Assembly: GCF_037996645.1 (NCBI RefSeq)
Contig: NZ_JBBMXV010000003.1
Span: forward strand, 62,001 to 126,000
DNA from: Halalkalicoccus tibetensis
Lineage (GTDB): Archaea > Halobacteriota > Halobacteria > Halobacteriales > Halalkalicoccaceae
Direction of reading: 5' to 3'
DNA length: 64,000 nt
This document shows positions 35,062-42,967 of this stretch, one piece after another (the stretch's first letter is position 1; the number at the start of each line of letters is the position of its first letter). Position numbers and translations under genes: made by a program. The notes beneath the pieces are model-generated. The model searched no databases. It was given only the letters and a program-made list of their open reading frames with translations, and had not been told where the DNA came from.

Positions 35062-36608
35062 GATTCGACCGTGGATTCGGGTCGTCTGGCGGTCCGTTCG
35101 TCGATCTCGCACTCGCCGCTCGGGCAGTGGTCGCGGGCGTGGGCGGCGAACTCGGTCTCGAAGGCGTCCATCGCCGAGGTGACCGGCCGGGAGGCCGACT
35201 GCCCGAAGTAACAGATGCTCGAGCGGCGCATCACCCGCGAGAGCTCGCGGATCGCGCCGCTGTCGAAGTCGCCGTCGTAGATGTCCCGGAGGAGCTCGAC
35301 GAGCTGTTTCGAGCCGTTCCGGCAGGGGACACAGCGCCCGCAGTTGCCCTCGCGCGCGAACCGCGCGCGCTTGCCAGCGAGCGCGACGGCGCACCGCGAC
35401 CCGTCGAACAGCTCGACGACGCCGTTGGTCCCGAGGTTCGAGGAGCGAAGCGCCGGCGCGCTCATGGGGGTCTCGAGCGATCGGGTGAACCCGCCGAACC
35501 GGCCGCCGACGCACGCCAGCTTGAACTCGTCGCGCGAGACGGCCCCGAGCGCATCGGAGAGCAGCGTCCCGGTCGGGAGCTCGACGGTCGCGTGCTCGTC
35601 GCCGTCCGCGACGGTCACGACCCGGGTCCCGGGGTCGGCGTCCTCGGGGTCGAACCGGTCGGGTTCGAGCAGTGCCGTTCGGAGCTGGGCGAGGGTTCGG
35701 GGGGTGTGGATCGCCGTCGGCCGCCCGAACAGCCCGTGTTCCTCGGGGCCGGGCGGGCTCCGACGCGCCTCGATGCGGTCGCTGCCCTCGAGCGACTCGA
35801 GCGCCATCGTCCGCTCGCCGGCCTTGTACTCGTCGGGGCCCGCGGCGACCTGGATCTCGACGTCCGTTCCGTCGGCGAGCGCGCCGGCAGCCGTCTCGCA
35901 GCGCTCGGTCGCGAGGTCGTCGGTCTCGTTGGCGTAGACGACGACGTCCTCAGCGCCGACGGCCGCGGCGGCCGCCAGCGCGCCGTCGAGGACGGCCACC
36001 GGCGCGCCCTCCAGCAGCAGGCGGTCGGCGTCGGCGCTCGGGTCGGCCTCGTTTCCGTTGACGACGACCACCGGGTCGCCGTCGGCCTCGCGGACCGTCT
36101 CCCAGACGGGCGCGAGCGGCCGGTCGTGGCTCCCGTCGCCCCGGCCCCGGCCCAGCAGCCCGAGCGCCTCGCAGTCCTCGCGGAGCCCCGCGGGGTCCTC
36201 GCGGGCGTCCTCGGAGACCAGCCCGCCGTAGTCCTCGGGGAAGGCGGGGGCGAGCCAACCACAGGGCGCGAGCGCGCCGCGGCGACCGACCGAGAGCGGC
36301 CCCGTCTCGGGGACCGGCAGTCGACGGGTGTCGGGGTCGTGCTCGACGACGTGACGCGCGTCGTCGGTCGGGAGCTCGCCGCCCTCCGTTCGCTCGACCA
36401 GCTCGCGGGCCTCAGTCGGCGAGCAGTCGACGTGATACGTGGTCCGGCCCCCGTCGGTCACGAGGAGCACCGGCGCGAGCGCCGTATGGCCGAGCGATCC
36501 CACCTCGACGACCGGGAGCTCCGCCGCGGCCTCGCGCGCGGAATCCAGAACGTCGGCGTGGCGACCGTCCGCGGCGCTGCAGACGCGCACGACCGACGAG
36601 TTACCCAT
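35058..36608 (-). CDS. fdhB: NuoF-like NADH-binding subunit of formate dehydrogenase
   Basis: A 516-residue diaphorase-type subunit that would pass electrons from formate to NAD. The C-terminal half has the NuoF block: CGRCVPCRNGSKQL and a later cysteine in SSICYFGQSASRPV form the 4Fe-4S site. The N-terminal half is divergent and rich in Ala and Glu; FMN and NADH motifs are not clear to me, so the electron acceptor is inferred. Start 36608 (MGNSSVV) is chosen; an ATG at 36629 is possible and would be about 26 bp from a T-rich tract. Overlap with fdhA shows one operon. Confidence 0.85.
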   Translation of the reverse strand: MGNSSVVRVCSAADGRHADVLDSAREAAAELPVVEVGSLGHTALAPVLLVTDGGRTTYHVDCSPTEARELVERTEGGELPTDDARHVVEHDPDTRRLPVPETGPLSVGRRGALAPCGWLAPAFPEDYGGLVSEDAREDPAGLREDCEALGLLGRGRGDGSHDRPLAPVWETVREADGDPVVVVNGNEADPSADADRLLLEGAPVAVLDGALAAAAAVGAEDVVVYANETDDLATERCETAAGALADGTDVEIQVAAGPDEYKAGERTMALESLEGSDRIEARRSPPGPEEHGLFGRPTAIHTPRTLAQLRTALLEPDRFDPEDADPGTRVVTVADGDEHATVELPTGTLLSDALGAVSRDEFKLACVGGRFGGFTRSLETPMSAPALRSSNLGTNGVVELFDGSRCAVALAGKRARFAREGNCGRCVPCRNGSKQLVELLRDIYDGDFDSGAIRELSRVMRRSSICYFGQSASRPVTSAMDAFETEFAAHARDHCPSGECEIDERTARRPESTVES

Positions 36609-36687
36609 CGCTCCCCTGTCCAACGTCATGCACTGGCAGTCGTGACAGAGATGAAAAAAGGGACCGGACTGCAGGAGCAACCCGCGA

Positions 36688-36822
36688 TCAGAACGGCGGC
36701 GCGATCCGGCGCTGGTTGGCCGGTCGGACGGCGGCCGCGAGGGCGGCGAGGGCCATGACGGCGACGAAACCGGCGATGCGGACGAGTCGCTGCATGGGCC
36801 GACGTCCGTCCTCGCGCTCCAT
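36688..36822 (-). CDS. Possible 44-aa membrane peptide upstream of fdhB
   Basis: An open frame of 44 codons: a basic start MEREDGRRPMQRLVRIAG, one hydrophobic helix (FVAVMALAALAAAV) and a basic tail ending in APPF. It lies 80 bp before fdhB on the same strand and may open that operon. An internal ATG at 36795 is an alternative start. There is no family to compare, so the case rests on the helix and the position. Confidence 0.4.
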   Translation of the reverse strand: MEREDGRRPMQRLVRIAGFVAVMALAALAAAVRPANQRRIAPPF

Positions 36823-36900
36823 AGCCGTTCTGGATGCTCTCGCGTGCCGCCCGGGGGGTCAGTGGTAAGACTTATGCGCCAGCTACTCCGGTGAACGATC

Positions 36901-39036
36901 ATGCAGGTCCTCCAGGCGGGTGGGGAGGTCACCCGCGAGACGTTCTGGCAGATCGGCCCGCTGGGCCGGGGGATGTTCTACTTCCTCTCGGTCGTCGCCG
37001 TGCTCGTCTTCGTCTACGGGGTCTACGAGCGCTTCGCCCGCTACACGGAGGGCGAGGCCGACCCCCGCGACAGGCTCGACGACCTCGGCTCGCGGGTCGT
37101 CACGGCGGCGCGGATCGCCGGATCCAACGGGAAACAGTTCGACCGCGACCTCTACGGCGGGCTGATGCACGCCTTCGTCATGTGGGGGTTTCTCGTGTTG
37201 CTGATCGGGACGACGATCCTCTTCATCGACATCGACTTCTACAACGTCCTCACGGGCGAGTCGTTCTGGCAGGGCGACTTCTATCTCGCCTACCAGCTCG
37301 TGCTCGACGCCTTCGGTCTGCTGTTCGTCGTCGGGCTCGGGATGGCGATCTACAGGAGATACGTCGTGCGCAACGAGCGGCTGTTCGGCCCCCACTCGAG
37401 CCTGGAGGACGACGCCTTCGTCTGGACGCTCTTCCTGCTGGGCGTGGGCGGCTTCCTCGTCCAGGGCGTCTCGATGGTCGGCCAGGAGATCCGCGCCGCC
37501 GAAACCGTGAGCTTCGTCGGCGTCTTCACCGCCGGCCTGCTCGAAGCGGGGGGGCTCACCCCCGAGGGCGCGGCGGCGATCTACCCGTGGGTCTGGTGGC
37601 ACCACTCGATCCTCGCACTCGTCTTCGTCGCCTGGATCCCCTACGCCAAGCCGTTCCACATGCTCTCCTCGTTCGCGAACGTCGTCACGCGCGACGAGAA
37701 GGCGGGCAGGGTCCTGCCGAACGTTCCCGCCGACTTGGACGCGACAAACGCGGAGGACATCGACGACTTCAGCTGGAAGGAGCTGCTCGACCAGGACGCC
37801 TGCACCAAATGCGGCCGGTGTTCCGCCGTGTGCCCCGCCAAAGCCGCGAACAGGCCGCTCGACCCGCGCGACGTGATCCTCGATCTCAAGAGCTACCGCG
37901 AGGAGGTCGACGCCGGCGGGGAGACGAAGCCCATCGTCGCGGACGGAGGTGGTAGCGTCATCGACAGCGAGACGATGGAGTCCTGTATGGCCTGCATGGC
38001 CTGTATGGACGCCTGTCCCGTCGAGATCGAGCACCTCAACTCCTTCACCAGGATGAACCGCCAGCTCACCGATCAGGGCGACGTCGATTCCAACGTTCAG
38101 GGGGTCTTTCAGGACGTGATGCGGAAGGGCAACACGTTCGGCGAGCCCCAGCGAAAACGCGCCGACTGGGCCGATGAGCTCGAGTTCGACCTGGCCGATG
38201 CGCGCGAGGAGGAAGTCGAGTACCTCTGGTACGTCGGGGACTACCCGAGCTTCGACGACCGGAACAAGCGAGTGGCGCGCTCGCTCGCGAAACTGTTCGA
38301 GCAGGCGGGCGTCTCCTTTGGCATCCTCTTCGACGACGAGCGGACGGACGGCAACGACGTCCGCCGGATCGGCGAGGAGTTCCTCTACCTCGAACTGGCG
38401 GGCCACCACGTCGAGACCTTCGAGGAGTGTGCGTTCGAGCGGATCGTCTGCACCGACCCGCACTCGTACAACACGATGAAGAACGAGTATCCCGAGGTCG
38501 ACTTCGCGGAGTTCGCCGACGACCCGATGATGCCCTTCGAGTACGACGGGCGCTGGAACGCCGAGGGGGAGATCGAGGTGCTCCACTGGACGCAAGCCGT
38601 CGAGGAGCTGGTTCGGGAGAACCGTCTGGGACTGTCAGGGGATGAACTCGATTATACCGTTACGTACCACGACCCCTGTCATCTGGGGCGATACAACGAC
38701 GAGTACGAAGCCCCCCGCGACCTCGTCCGGGCGACGGGCTGCGAGCTGTACGAGATGCCGCGCAACCGCGCGGACTCGTTCTGTTGTGGCGGGGGCGGGG
38801 GCGGCCTCTGGATGGAGTTCGACGAGGAGCCAAAACCCAGCGAGGAACGACTGCGGGAGGCCCTGCAGGACACCGACGCCGGCTCGGGGGTCGAGAAGTT
38901 CGTCGTCGCCTGCCCGATCTGCACCACGATGTACGAGGACGGCAGAAAAACGGGCGGCTACGAGGACGACCTCGAGATCGTCGACGTCGCGGAGCTGCTG
39001 GTCGAGGCCGTCGACTCGAAGGGAAGGGCGGACTAA
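36901..39036 (+). CDS. Membrane-bound heterodisulfide reductase-like iron-sulfur protein (HdrD/GlpC type)
   Basis: A 711-residue electron-transfer protein. The N-terminal third has about six membrane helices like cytochrome b/nitrate reductase gamma (with His residues in GLMHAFVMWG and WVWWHHSILA). Two 4Fe-4S motifs follow, Cys301 onward (CTKCGRCSAVCP) and Cys362 onward (CMACMACMDACP). Then comes the CCG domain pair (DPCHLGRYN, SFCCGGGGGG, VACPICTTMYED). It probably exchanges electrons between quinone and a cytoplasmic thiol or redox partner. A TATA-like ACTTATG lies about 30 bp upstream. It is divergent from the formate dehydrogenase genes, which could feed it electrons. Confidence 0.88.
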   Translation: MQVLQAGGEVTRETFWQIGPLGRGMFYFLSVVAVLVFVYGVYERFARYTEGEADPRDRLDDLGSRVVTAARIAGSNGKQFDRDLYGGLMHAFVMWGFLVLLIGTTILFIDIDFYNVLTGESFWQGDFYLAYQLVLDAFGLLFVVGLGMAIYRRYVVRNERLFGPHSSLEDDAFVWTLFLLGVGGFLVQGVSMVGQEIRAAETVSFVGVFTAGLLEAGGLTPEGAAAIYPWVWWHHSILALVFVAWIPYAKPFHMLSSFANVVTRDEKAGRVLPNVPADLDATNAEDIDDFSWKELLDQDACTKCGRCSAVCPAKAANRPLDPRDVILDLKSYREEVDAGGETKPIVADGGGSVIDSETMESCMACMACMDACPVEIEHLNSFTRMNRQLTDQGDVDSNVQGVFQDVMRKGNTFGEPQRKRADWADELEFDLADAREEEVEYLWYVGDYPSFDDRNKRVARSLAKLFEQAGVSFGILFDDERTDGNDVRRIGEEFLYLELAGHHVETFEECAFERIVCTDPHSYNTMKNEYPEVDFAEFADDPMMPFEYDGRWNAEGEIEVLHWTQAVEELVRENRLGLSGDELDYTVTYHDPCHLGRYNDEYEAPRDLVRATGCELYEMPRNRADSFCCGGGGGGLWMEFDEEPKPSEERLREALQDTDAGSGVEKFVVACPICTTMYEDGRKTGGYEDDLEIVDVAELLVEAVDSKGRAD

Positions 39037-39470
39037 GCCTCCTCGACGTATCCCACGGCGGCCTCGGGCGAGGCGACGGCCTCGACGCCCGCGACGTCGT
39101 GGCTCGCGATCCCGGCGACGGGCCGCCCGAAATCCAGCGCATGGGCGATCTCCGAGAGCGTTCCATACTTCCCGTCGATGGCGATCACCCCCTCGCCGTT
39201 GAGCGCGACCAGTACGTTACGGGCGTTGCCGATCCCGGTGGCGATCGGCACGTCGACGTAGTCGTTCGCCTCGTTCGGATCGGTGCTCGGCAGGATCCCG
39301 ATGGTCTCCCCGCCCGCCTCCTTCGCGCCGCGGCAGGCCGCCTCCATCACGCCCGTCCGGCCGCCACAGACCAGCGTGTGGCCGCGCTCGCCGAGCAGTT
39401 CCCCGACCCGGTAGGCGACCTCGGTGTCCTCGTCGCCGACCGTCCCGCCGCCGATGACGCTGACGCGCAT
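39033..39470 (-). CDS. TIGR00725 family Rossmann protein (LOG/DprA-like)
   Basis: A 145-residue nucleotide-binding protein. It has the N-terminal VIGGGTVGDEDTEVAY, the GGRTGVMEAACRGA motif and the Mg-site-like GKYGTLSEIAHALDFG, the marks of TIGR00725/YvdD-LOG proteins. Related LOG enzymes hydrolyse nucleoside 5'-monophosphates; this subgroup is uncharacterised. Its 3' end overlaps the convergent iron-sulfur protein gene by four bases. Confidence 0.85.
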   Translation of the reverse strand: MRVSVIGGGTVGDEDTEVAYRVGELLGERGHTLVCGGRTGVMEAACRGAKEAGGETIGILPSTDPNEANDYVDVPIATGIGNARNVLVALNGEGVIAIDGKYGTLSEIAHALDFGRPVAGIASHDVAGVEAVASPEAAVGYVEEA

Positions 39471-39536
39471 GCCGGACGTTCGTGCGCGTGACTACATACT
39501 CGACACGCCTTTGGACCGTCCGGCCCGAGGACCGGT

Positions 39537-40586
39537 ATGGACATCACGAAGCGCCCGCGCCGACTGCGGAGCGACGGCGTGCGCCCGCTGGTCAGCGAGA
39601 CCGCCCTTTCCCCCTCGGACCTGATCGCGCCCGTCTTCGTCGACGCGACCGCCGACGAGCGCGTGCCGATCGAGTCGATGCCCGGCCATGAGCGCGTGCC
39701 CGTCGAGGGGATCGCAGAGCGGGTGCGGGAAGTACGGGAAACCGGCGTCGAGGCCGTCATGCTGTTCGGGATCCCCGAGGAGAAGGACGAGCGGGGGACC
39801 CGCGCGTGGGCCGACAACGGCGTCGTCCAGCGTGCGCTGCGGCGGATCTCCGAGGAGACCGACGCCTACGTCATCACCGACCTCTGTTTCTGCGAGTACA
39901 CCTCCCACGGCCACTGCGGGATCCTCACGAGCGAAGCGAGGGAGGGCTGGGAAGAACTCCGCTCTTCCGACGGTATCGAGGAGGGAGCAGAGGAGGACCC
40001 CCACATGACCGTCGACAACGACGCGACGCTCGAACTCATCGAGCGCACCGCCCTCTCGCAGGCCGAGGCCGGCGCGGACATGATCGCGCCCAGCGGGATG
40101 ATGGACGGGATGGTCGCGACCATTCGGGACACGCTGGATCGCGAGGGGTTCACCGAGGTGCCGATCATGAGCTACGCCGTGAAGTACGAGTCGGCCTTCT
40201 ACGGACCGTTCCGGGACGCAGCCGACGGCGCACCCAGCTTCGGGGATCGTCGACACTACCAGATGGACCCCGCCAACCGACGGGAAGCGATCCGGGAGGC
40301 CCGCCTCGACGCCGAGCAGGGCGCCGACGCCCTGATGGTCAAGCCCGCGCTGCCCTATCTCGATATCGTCCGGGACGTCCGGGAGACGACCGACCTGCCG
40401 GTCGCCGCCTACAACGTCTCCGGGGAGTACGCGATGCTCCACGCCGCCGCGGGGAAGGGCTGGCTCGACCTCGAGGCGGTGGCCGCCGAGTCGCTGCTCT
40501 CGATCAAGCGCGCGGGTGCGGACCTGATCCTGACGTATTTCGCCGAAAGTGTTGCTGAGACACTTTCGGCTGACCATCGGACGTAG
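39537..40586 (+). CDS. hemB: Porphobilinogen synthase (5-aminolevulinate dehydratase)
   Basis: Condenses two 5-aminolevulinates to porphobilinogen, the second step from glutamyl-tRNA. The 349-aa protein has the zinc-site cysteines LCFCEYTSHGHC and the two active-site lysines in YAVKYESAF and LMVKPALPYLDI. There is a loop of about 25 residues after HGHCGILTS (AREGWEELRSSDG and on) that looks inserted. The C-terminus FAESVAETLSADHRT runs about four residues beyond the normal end and stops at a TAG lying partly in the loop of a hairpin. Two further diverged copies of the C-terminal codons follow in frame (next entry). Confidence 0.95.
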   Translation: MDITKRPRRLRSDGVRPLVSETALSPSDLIAPVFVDATADERVPIESMPGHERVPVEGIAERVREVRETGVEAVMLFGIPEEKDERGTRAWADNGVVQRALRRISEETDAYVITDLCFCEYTSHGHCGILTSEAREGWEELRSSDGIEEGAEEDPHMTVDNDATLELIERTALSQAEAGADMIAPSGMMDGMVATIRDTLDREGFTEVPIMSYAVKYESAFYGPFRDAADGAPSFGDRRHYQMDPANRREAIREARLDAEQGADALMVKPALPYLDIVRDVRETTDLPVAAYNVSGEYAMLHAAAGKGWLDLEAVAAESLLSIKRAGADLILTYFAESVAETLSADHRT

Positions 40587-40688
40587 TCCGATGACTTCGC
40601 GGAAAGCATCACGGGCGAGCTTTCCGCGGACAGCCGGATGCAATCCGGCGACTTCGCCGAGGAGGTCGCGAGCGAGCTCCCCGGCTGA
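40587..40688 (+). pseudogene. Two extra in-frame copies of the hemB C-terminal codons, with covarying hairpins
   Basis: Units of 57 bp begin at 40539 (inside hemB), 40596 and 40653. They encode FAESVAETLSAD, FAESITGELSAD and FAEEVASELPG, the last ended by TGA at 40686. Each of the first two has two hairpins: a long one in the helix codons (11-bp stem 40542-40570; 10-bp stem 40598-40628) and a 7-3-7 spacer hairpin (40576-40592, 40633-40649). Stem bases differ between units in compensating pairs. Because of TAG at 40584 these copies are untranslated unless it is read through. Confidence 0.8.
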
Positions 40689-40854
40689 TCGGGCCGACAG
40701 CGTCCGTTTCGCGGGCGCGTCCGGGGTATCGCGCCGTCGGGGCGCCCGCCGAGCGCCGGCCGACGTCCGGTCGGTTTCCCGGCAACGATTGTCGCGGAAC
40801 CGGACGAAGAACGACCTTATATAGCTATTATCCCATTGTGTATCGTACGTTTGT

Positions 40855-40881
40855 ATACTATATGCGTTGAAAATATAGTAT
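40855..40881. promoter_or_regulatory. AT-rich inverted repeat in the promoter region of the ammonium transporter gene
   Basis: ATACTATAT, nine bases, ATATAGTAT forms a perfect 9-bp inverted repeat about 120 bp before the amt start. The spacer 40689-40999 is otherwise free of genes I can support; 40810-40960 is strikingly AT-rich and holds several TATA-like sequences (TTATATAG near 40818, CTATATAC near 40896). Such a symmetric site is a candidate operator for nitrogen control. It does not match the GGAA-N6-TTCC of NrpR. Confidence 0.5.
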
Positions 40882-40999
40882 CACGAAGGCAACATCTATA
40901 TACTACGGATTCCATCCCTTGAACCGTGATTCGGAGTACATCCATACTCGAAATCGGTTTGAACAGTAACGATCGTCCATTCGTCGGGGGTGATCGGTC

Positions 41000-42829
41000 G
41001 TGATCGATCCGGTGATGCTGCAGGTCGAGACGGCCGACCTGGAGGCGCTCGCGACGGGGATGAACCTGATGTGGGCGCTGACGGTCACCTTCCTGATCTT
41101 CTTCATGCACGCCGGCTTCGCGATGCTCGAGGCGGGGCAGGTCCGCTCGAAGAACGTCGCGAACCAGCTCACGAAGAACATGCTGACCTGGGCGGTCGGC
41201 ATCGGCGTCTTCTTCGTGGTCGGGATGGGGATCTCGAACAACGTCGGTTCCCTGCTGGGCGGGGGCGAATCGAGCCCCCTGACCATGTTCGGCGAGGGCT
41301 CGTTTGACTGGGCGATGTGGCTCTTCAGCGCGGTGTTCGCGATGACCGCCGCCACGATCGTCTCCGGTGCGGTGGCGGGTCGCGCGAAGCTCCGCGCGTA
41401 CGTCACCTACACGTTCGTGCTCGCGGCAGTGATCTACCCGGTCGTCGCCGGCATGGTCTGGTACGCCCCCGGCGGCGAGCCGATCCTCGCGGCGTTCGGC
41501 TTCGCCGACTTCGCGGGCGGGATGGTCGTCCACGGCGTCGGCGGCGTCGCCGGCCTCACGGCGGCCTGGATCATCGGCGCGCGCATGGACCGGTACAACG
41601 AGGACGGCTCGGTGAACATCATCCCCGGCCACTCGCTGACCTTTGCAGTTCTCGGGACGCTGATCCTCTGTTTCGGCTGGTTCGGGTTCAACGTCGGGAC
41701 GGCCGCGACGGTGGTCGACCCGGCGACGCTCGAGCTCGCCGACTTCGACTACGTCGGCAGCGTCGCGATGGTCACCGCGCTGGGCATGGGGCTGGGCGCG
41801 ATCGGCGCGTCGGTCGCCTCGCTCGGCATGAACGGCAAGGTCGACACGCTCTACGTCGCGAACGGCATGCTCGCCGGCCTCGTCGGCGTGACCGGCCCGA
41901 CGGATCTCATCACGCCGATGGGCGCGATCGCGATCGGCTTCATCGCCAGCGCGCAGCTCCCGCTGGTCTTCCGGTTCGTCGAACAGACGCTCAAGATCGA
42001 CGACGTCTGTGCGGTCTTCCCGGTCCACGGCAGCGCCGGGATGCTCGGGCTGATCCTCTACCCGCTGTGGTCGATCGAGGGCACCGCCATCGGCGGTGGC
42101 GTCATCGCGGGCGGGATCCTCTCGATCGAGGCGGGCGCGTTCGTCCCGCAGATCGTCGGCGTTGCCGTCATCACCGTCTGGACCGTCGTCGCCACCGGCG
42201 CGGTCTGGGGCGCGTTCAAGGCGGTCGGCCAGGCGCGGGTCACCCCCGAACACGAGCGTGACGGGCTCGACCTCGCCGAACACGGCGTCGACACCTACCC
42301 CGAGTTCGGCAAGCCCGACGTCGCGGCCGCGACCGACGGCGGCCACGAGGTCGTTCGGACAGACGGCGGTGAGCGTTCCGAAGGACAGCGAGATACGTCA
42401 GAACCTCGTTCTGATGGTAGTGAGCGTTCCGAAGGATCGCGATCCTCGTCGGAGCTTCGGTCCGACGGCGGTGAGGCGATCGACGGCGAGATCAAGATGG
42501 TCAGCGCCATCATCCGGCCCGATCGGCTGGGTGAGGTCAAACGCGAGCTCGCGGCCGCCGGCGCCCCCTCGCTGACGGTGACGAACGTCTCGGGTCGGGG
42601 CTCGCAGCCCGCGAAGAAGGGCCAGTGGCGTGGCGAGGAGTACACCGTCGACCTCCACCAGAAGGTGAAGGTCGAGTGCGTCGTCGCCGACGCACCCCTC
42701 GAGGACGTGATCGGCGCGATCCGCGAGGGCGCGAACACCGGCGAGCCCGGCGACGGCAAGATCTTCGTGACCCCCGTCGAGGACGCGCTGCAGGTCCGCA
42801 CCGGCAAGCGCGGCCCCGACGCGGTCTGA
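41000..42829 (+). CDS. Ammonium transporter fused to a P-II (GlnK) domain
   Basis: A 609-residue fusion. Residues 1 to about 430 are an Amt/Rh channel with eleven helices, the pore histidines in VHGVGG and VHGSAG, and the signature FGWFGFNVG. Residues 498-609 are a complete P-II protein: [14 protein letters not shown], the T-loop with Tyr548 in EEYTVDL, and [22 protein letters not shown] normally is a separate protein that plugs Amt when ATP/2-oxoglutarate is low; here it is tethered. The linker (about 440-497) is made of 17-residue repeats. GTG at 41000 is the start since a stop lies at 40991. Confidence 0.93.
   Translation: MIDPVMLQVETADLEALATGMNLMWALTVTFLIFFMHAGFAMLEAGQVRSKNVANQLTKNMLTWAVGIGVFFVVGMGISNNVGSLLGGGESSPLTMFGEGSFDWAMWLFSAVFAMTAATIVSGAVAGRAKLRAYVTYTFVLAAVIYPVVAGMVWYAPGGEPILAAFGFADFAGGMVVHGVGGVAGLTAAWIIGARMDRYNEDGSVNIIPGHSLTFAVLGTLILCFGWFGFNVGTAATVVDPATLELADFDYVGSVAMVTALGMGLGAIGASVASLGMNGKVDTLYVANGMLAGLVGVTGPTDLITPMGAIAIGFIASAQLPLVFRFVEQTLKIDDVCAVFPVHGSAGMLGLILYPLWSIEGTAIGGGVIAGGILSIEAGAFVPQIVGVAVITVWTVVATGAVWGAFKAVGQARVTPEHERDGLDLAEHGVDTYPEFGKPDVAAATDGGHEVVRTDGGERSEGQRDTSEPRSDGSERSEGSRSSSELRSDGGEAIDGEIKMVSAIIRPDRLGEVKRELAAAGAPSLTVTNVSGRGSQPAKKGQWRGEEYTVDLHQKVKVECVVADAPLEDVIGAIREGANTGEPGDGKIFVTPVEDALQVRTGKRGPDAV
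42362..42475 (+). repeat. 51-bp tandem repeats with 7-3-7 hairpins in the Amt-GlnK linker
   Basis: Units begin at 42362, 42413 and (first 12 bases only) 42464. They encode [34 protein letters not shown] and DGGE. Each full unit ends with a hairpin: TCAGAAC-CTC-GTTCTGA (42398-42414) and TCGGAGC-TTC-GGTCCGA (42449-42465, one mismatch). Two A-T pairs of the first correspond to G-C positions in the second. The core equals the palindrome inserted in upp. Most codon differences between units are synonymous. Confidence 0.8.
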
Positions 42830-42837
42830 GACCCGGC

Positions 42838-42858
42838 CGAGGGAATCACCGTCCCTCG
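42838..42858 (+). terminator. Hairpin terminator after the amt fusion
   Basis: CGAGGGA-N7-TCCCTCG forms a 7-bp stem nine bases after the stop codon, followed by T-rich DNA (TGTTTTCCCGCTTTTTC, about 42872-42890). Archaeal termination needs mainly the T-tracts, so the stem may instead protect the 3' end. Confidence 0.55.
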
Positions 42859-42967
42859 CGGTCGCACCAATCGCTGTTTTCCCGCTTTTTCACGCCCCGC
42901 GAGCCCGTGGTTCGGGCGGGGACGGGTTCGTCGATGGATTGATCGGCCGGGCCCGGAGTACAACGGT

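Noticed and set aside
31957-35211. 1084-codon open frame opposite fdhA
   Set aside because: It is antisense to a protein with clear cofactor motifs. High-GC haloarchaeal codons leave the opposite strand free of stops; the translation has no recognisable domain.
36883-38595. 570-codon open frame opposite the HdrD-like gene
   Set aside because: Antisense shadow of a protein with two ferredoxin motifs and CCG domains.
40584-40586. TAG in hemB as a recoded pyrrolysine codon
   Set aside because: Nothing in the window supports a pyrrolysine system, other genes here end normally in TAG, and HemB is already full length at this point. Kept only as a readthrough question.
40855-40881. NrpR operator upstream of amt
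   Set aside because: The inverted repeat lacks the GGAA-N6-TTCC sequence of methanogen NrpR sites.
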